A stretch of 64,000 nt of DNA. Source: Chamaea fasciata (Eukaryota > Chordata > Aves > Passeriformes > Sylviidae). The position numbers were made by a program, and so were the translations under genes. The DNA lies in assembly GCA_029207755.1 (NCBI GenBank), contig JARCOQ010000004.1:43308305-43372304 (forward strand). Reading direction: 5' to 3'. Below the pieces are notes generated by a model. That model saw only the letters and a program-made list of their open reading frames with translations. It did not search any database and had not been told where the DNA came from. Below are positions 61,401 to 64,000 of this stretch, in pieces. Position 1 is the first letter of the stretch. The number at the start of each line of letters is the position of its first letter.

Positions 61401-64000
61401 GAACATAAGATAGATGGCAGGAAAAAAAAGCAGAAAGAATATTGGAGGGTGGGGGAAACCAACAAATAATCCTTTATGAATTCCATAGCTTCTTATTAGC
61501 ACCTACATTTTTTACATTCGAAAACCTGTATTTTTCATCCTAGCTGCAAATATGGTGTAAAGTGAAGCCTTCTTGTGTCATGTATTTTTCCCTTGCCGAC
61601 AGCAAATTAGTTATATTTGATTTCCACAAAGATTTAGTGTTATCCTAATCAGCTATTACTTGTACTGGCAAGCCTTGCCACATACATCTGAAATTCTCTC
61701 TCCAAATTTCACATGAGAAGTAGAGCAGGTAGCAGAGTCAAAGAGCTATTCAGGTTGTCATTGCTGAGAATGTTTCGAAGATGGCAACCTTTCTCATATG
61801 TTGAATTGAACATATGTGAATATTTATACTTTTTAAAAGGAATTGCATGAATTAAGATAAGCATGTTATATAATTTAAAGACCCTAAATAATGTATCAGA
61901 TCTGATTAACATACCCAATCTCTCATTAAAAATAGTGCCTGGGTTTGAAAGCAACTGTCAAAATGCATAAGATTTATCCTGGAGTAAGTTCTCTCTCTAC
62001 AGAAGCAATTAATCCATAGCAAGTCTGTTTCTCTTTTTCTTTGAGAATTATTATAATTTTATAACCTTATTTTTCCAGATTATTTTAAAGATTCTTGATG
62101 GAAAATATAAAAGAAGATCATAATAAGTACATGCAGTTCTAGAAGAGGTTATCCAGCCTTATTTTCTGAATACCATAGATTTTCCTTTGCTTTAACTTAA
62201 AGGTGATTCCATATTGAGTCAATTAATGACAGAATAATTATTTACATATACATTACAAATATGGATCTCCATATTTATTGACCACTGAGAGGAAAAATAG
62301 GGAAAACCATTAATGAAACCCATTAATGAAGAGTCTTCATAGGTATCACCAAGAATAATATTCCTACAGTGGTCAGCCCTACCAAACTATCAATTAGTGT
62401 GCTGGAAGAATTCCTTCACAGTCAAAAATTGTGGTAATTTTAATCCTAAATACAAGAAAACGTCAGAACATCTAAGTTACATTTTCTCCACTGGCTGTAC
62501 TTCCACGATCCTCCCTACTTCACAAGGACAGGAAAAGACAGAAAATGCTGTCAAAATACTTTTGGTCAATTACACAGTAGGGGAAAAAGGGAAAACTAAT
62601 AAAATTGTTCTTGACCATTTGGTAAGTTTTCTTAAACATACTCATATTTTGCTAAGTGCATGGCAGAAAGATCCTTGGTGTTGCTGAGAGAAATACAATT
62701 AAGGCCCAAGAAAGAGTATTTTCAAGGCAAAGGATAAGACATCCAAAGATACCAAAGTGGTAAGAACAACTAGCACTACTTACCTTAGATATTTACAGAA
62801 AATTTATAGACTTTCTCTTGGAAAGAGGTTAAAATTCACATCTAGATAATTTCAGAGTAAACTGACTCCAAGGCTCCTGATAGCAATTTTTCACCTAAGT
62901 TCTTGGTGACAAAGTTCAACATTTTATAACTGCCTGCTTTTAGCCACAGGAACTTGTCACACTTTTCTCACACAGATTTAATCGATTTGCACAGAGATTT
63001 GCTCCCTTTGCATGAGGTCTTTGGCCCAAGTTCGTTGCACGTATAAAATAAAAAATCACCTTTCTCCTCAAAGAGTTGAATGTCCTCATGAGTGGCTAGG
63101 TACTCAGACCTAGGTATCCCTCACATCCTTTTACTTCCTTTGCATTCTGAAGCTTGGCCTTGGCTTTCCTGATCTCAGCACTGTATGTTATCACCAGTTA
63201 CCCCAAAGCACTCCCAGAGACAGTGATTTCCAGCAGGTTTCCTATCCCTCAGTAGCCCACTGGAGTCATTGTCCTCACATGTATCAGCTGCAGCACATCT
63301 GAGTGGGAATCCTAGCTGCTTAAACATCTGATTCAGGTCAATTTTCCAGGGGACAAAAAAAATTAAAATTCTCTTTATTATTTATTGCTAGACCAATCCT
63401 TATCCCATCTGAAATACTTGCAAGGAAAGACATGGTATCAAAATTCAGATTTGCTCATAAAATTATTTTTGGACCAAGAATTTGTCTCCTAGCAGAAACA
63501 GTTGCTGAGTGATGGTCTGTTAACAGCAATATTTCGAGAGCTGGGAGCACCAGAATAAAATTCCATTTAAAATTTACTTCCCTTGTCCATTGCTTTAAAA
63601 TTCGAAGAACTGGCCCAAAAAATACACAGCAATTGTTGGTGATGTGCTTTCTTGTCATAAGTAAACACCCTAAGGTCATGATAAAGATGTCTAAGCGGTT
63701 GCTAGTTTTAAGTTCACAAATTCACAGGCAGATTGAGAGCCAAACGGAGTTACCTTCTGTTAATTGCAAGACTTTCTGGGTAAATAAGTGAGTTTATATT
63801 TCTTTGAGAAAATGAAATGAAATTTTGTGACTGGAGGCTAGCAGAATTTAGGAAAATATCACACATGAAAAAATCAACTGTCCTTATTTTTTTTTCTTCA
63901 GGGGAACTGAGGACTGATGCTTTAGAACTTTTTACCTCTTTCCCCAAATATTTTTTTCCCCTGTTTGAAAGTAGAGATACTGTGGCTAAGAGTTATCAGT
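58481..64000. other. Unique AT-rich DNA, no gene seen
   Basis: No exon, RNA gene or mobile element was recognised. A small tandem duplication containing TTAATAGAATATTAA-type words lies near 59846-59877. Open frames are under 100 codons with no family resemblance. Confidence 0.5.

Noticed and set aside
1..64000. CRISPR arrays, bacterial operons, riboswitches, prophage
   Set aside because: The sequence is vertebrate nuclear DNA; no regularly spaced repeats or bacterial gene structure are present.

Overview
This 64-kb window reads as vertebrate nuclear DNA, most likely from a bird and probably a passerine. The host call rests on repeat types. There are several fragments of CR1 LINE retrotransposons ending in the avian-style ATTCTATGATTCTRTGA motif, solo LTRs of endogenous retroviruses, a low overall interspersed-repeat density, AT-rich sequence, and scattered A/C-rich simple tracts. 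No L1 or Alu-like elements are seen. The species call is inference.

I found no convincing protein-coding exon, tRNA, rRNA or CpG-island promoter. All open frames are short (155 codons at most). The longest falls in an antisense CR1 copy, another in a CR1 reverse-transcriptase tail, and one simply translates an A/C-rich tract. The window therefore looks intergenic or intronic.

Layout: 1-10.3 kb is mostly unique AT-rich DNA with three A/C-rich tracts and one strong 12-bp hairpin near 8.95 kb. At 10.37-10.94 kb lies a minus-strand CR1 copy. A probable solo LTR on the plus strand occupies 16,146-16,639; it is CpG-rich, with its TATA box in the loop of a perfect inverted repeat. From 16.6 to 37.9 kb the DNA is largely unique, with a 31-A run, a possible ancient MIR fragment (30.6 kb) and a 32-unit AT microsatellite (33.72 kb). 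The most structured part is 37.99-38.97 kb: a minus-strand CR1 copy split by a solo ERVL-like LTR with a near-match 5-bp target duplication, abutted by a second CR1 fragment. From 39 to 53 kb there are only two short CR1 stubs and simple repeats. From 53.3 to 58.5 kb mobile-element traces are denser: a possible LTR start, a 460-bp CR1 copy on the plus strand, a CR1 3' stub, an unresolved LTR-like block, and a 91-bp tandem duplication. The rest, to 64 kb, shows nothing recognisable.

Nothing here forms an operon or pathway. The biologically interesting content is the retroelement history, the internal architecture of the two LTRs (possible promoters or enhancers), a same-strand bias of A-rich tracts, and a few motif-dense unique stretches that could be conserved regulatory elements. 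Conservation cannot be judged from one sequence.
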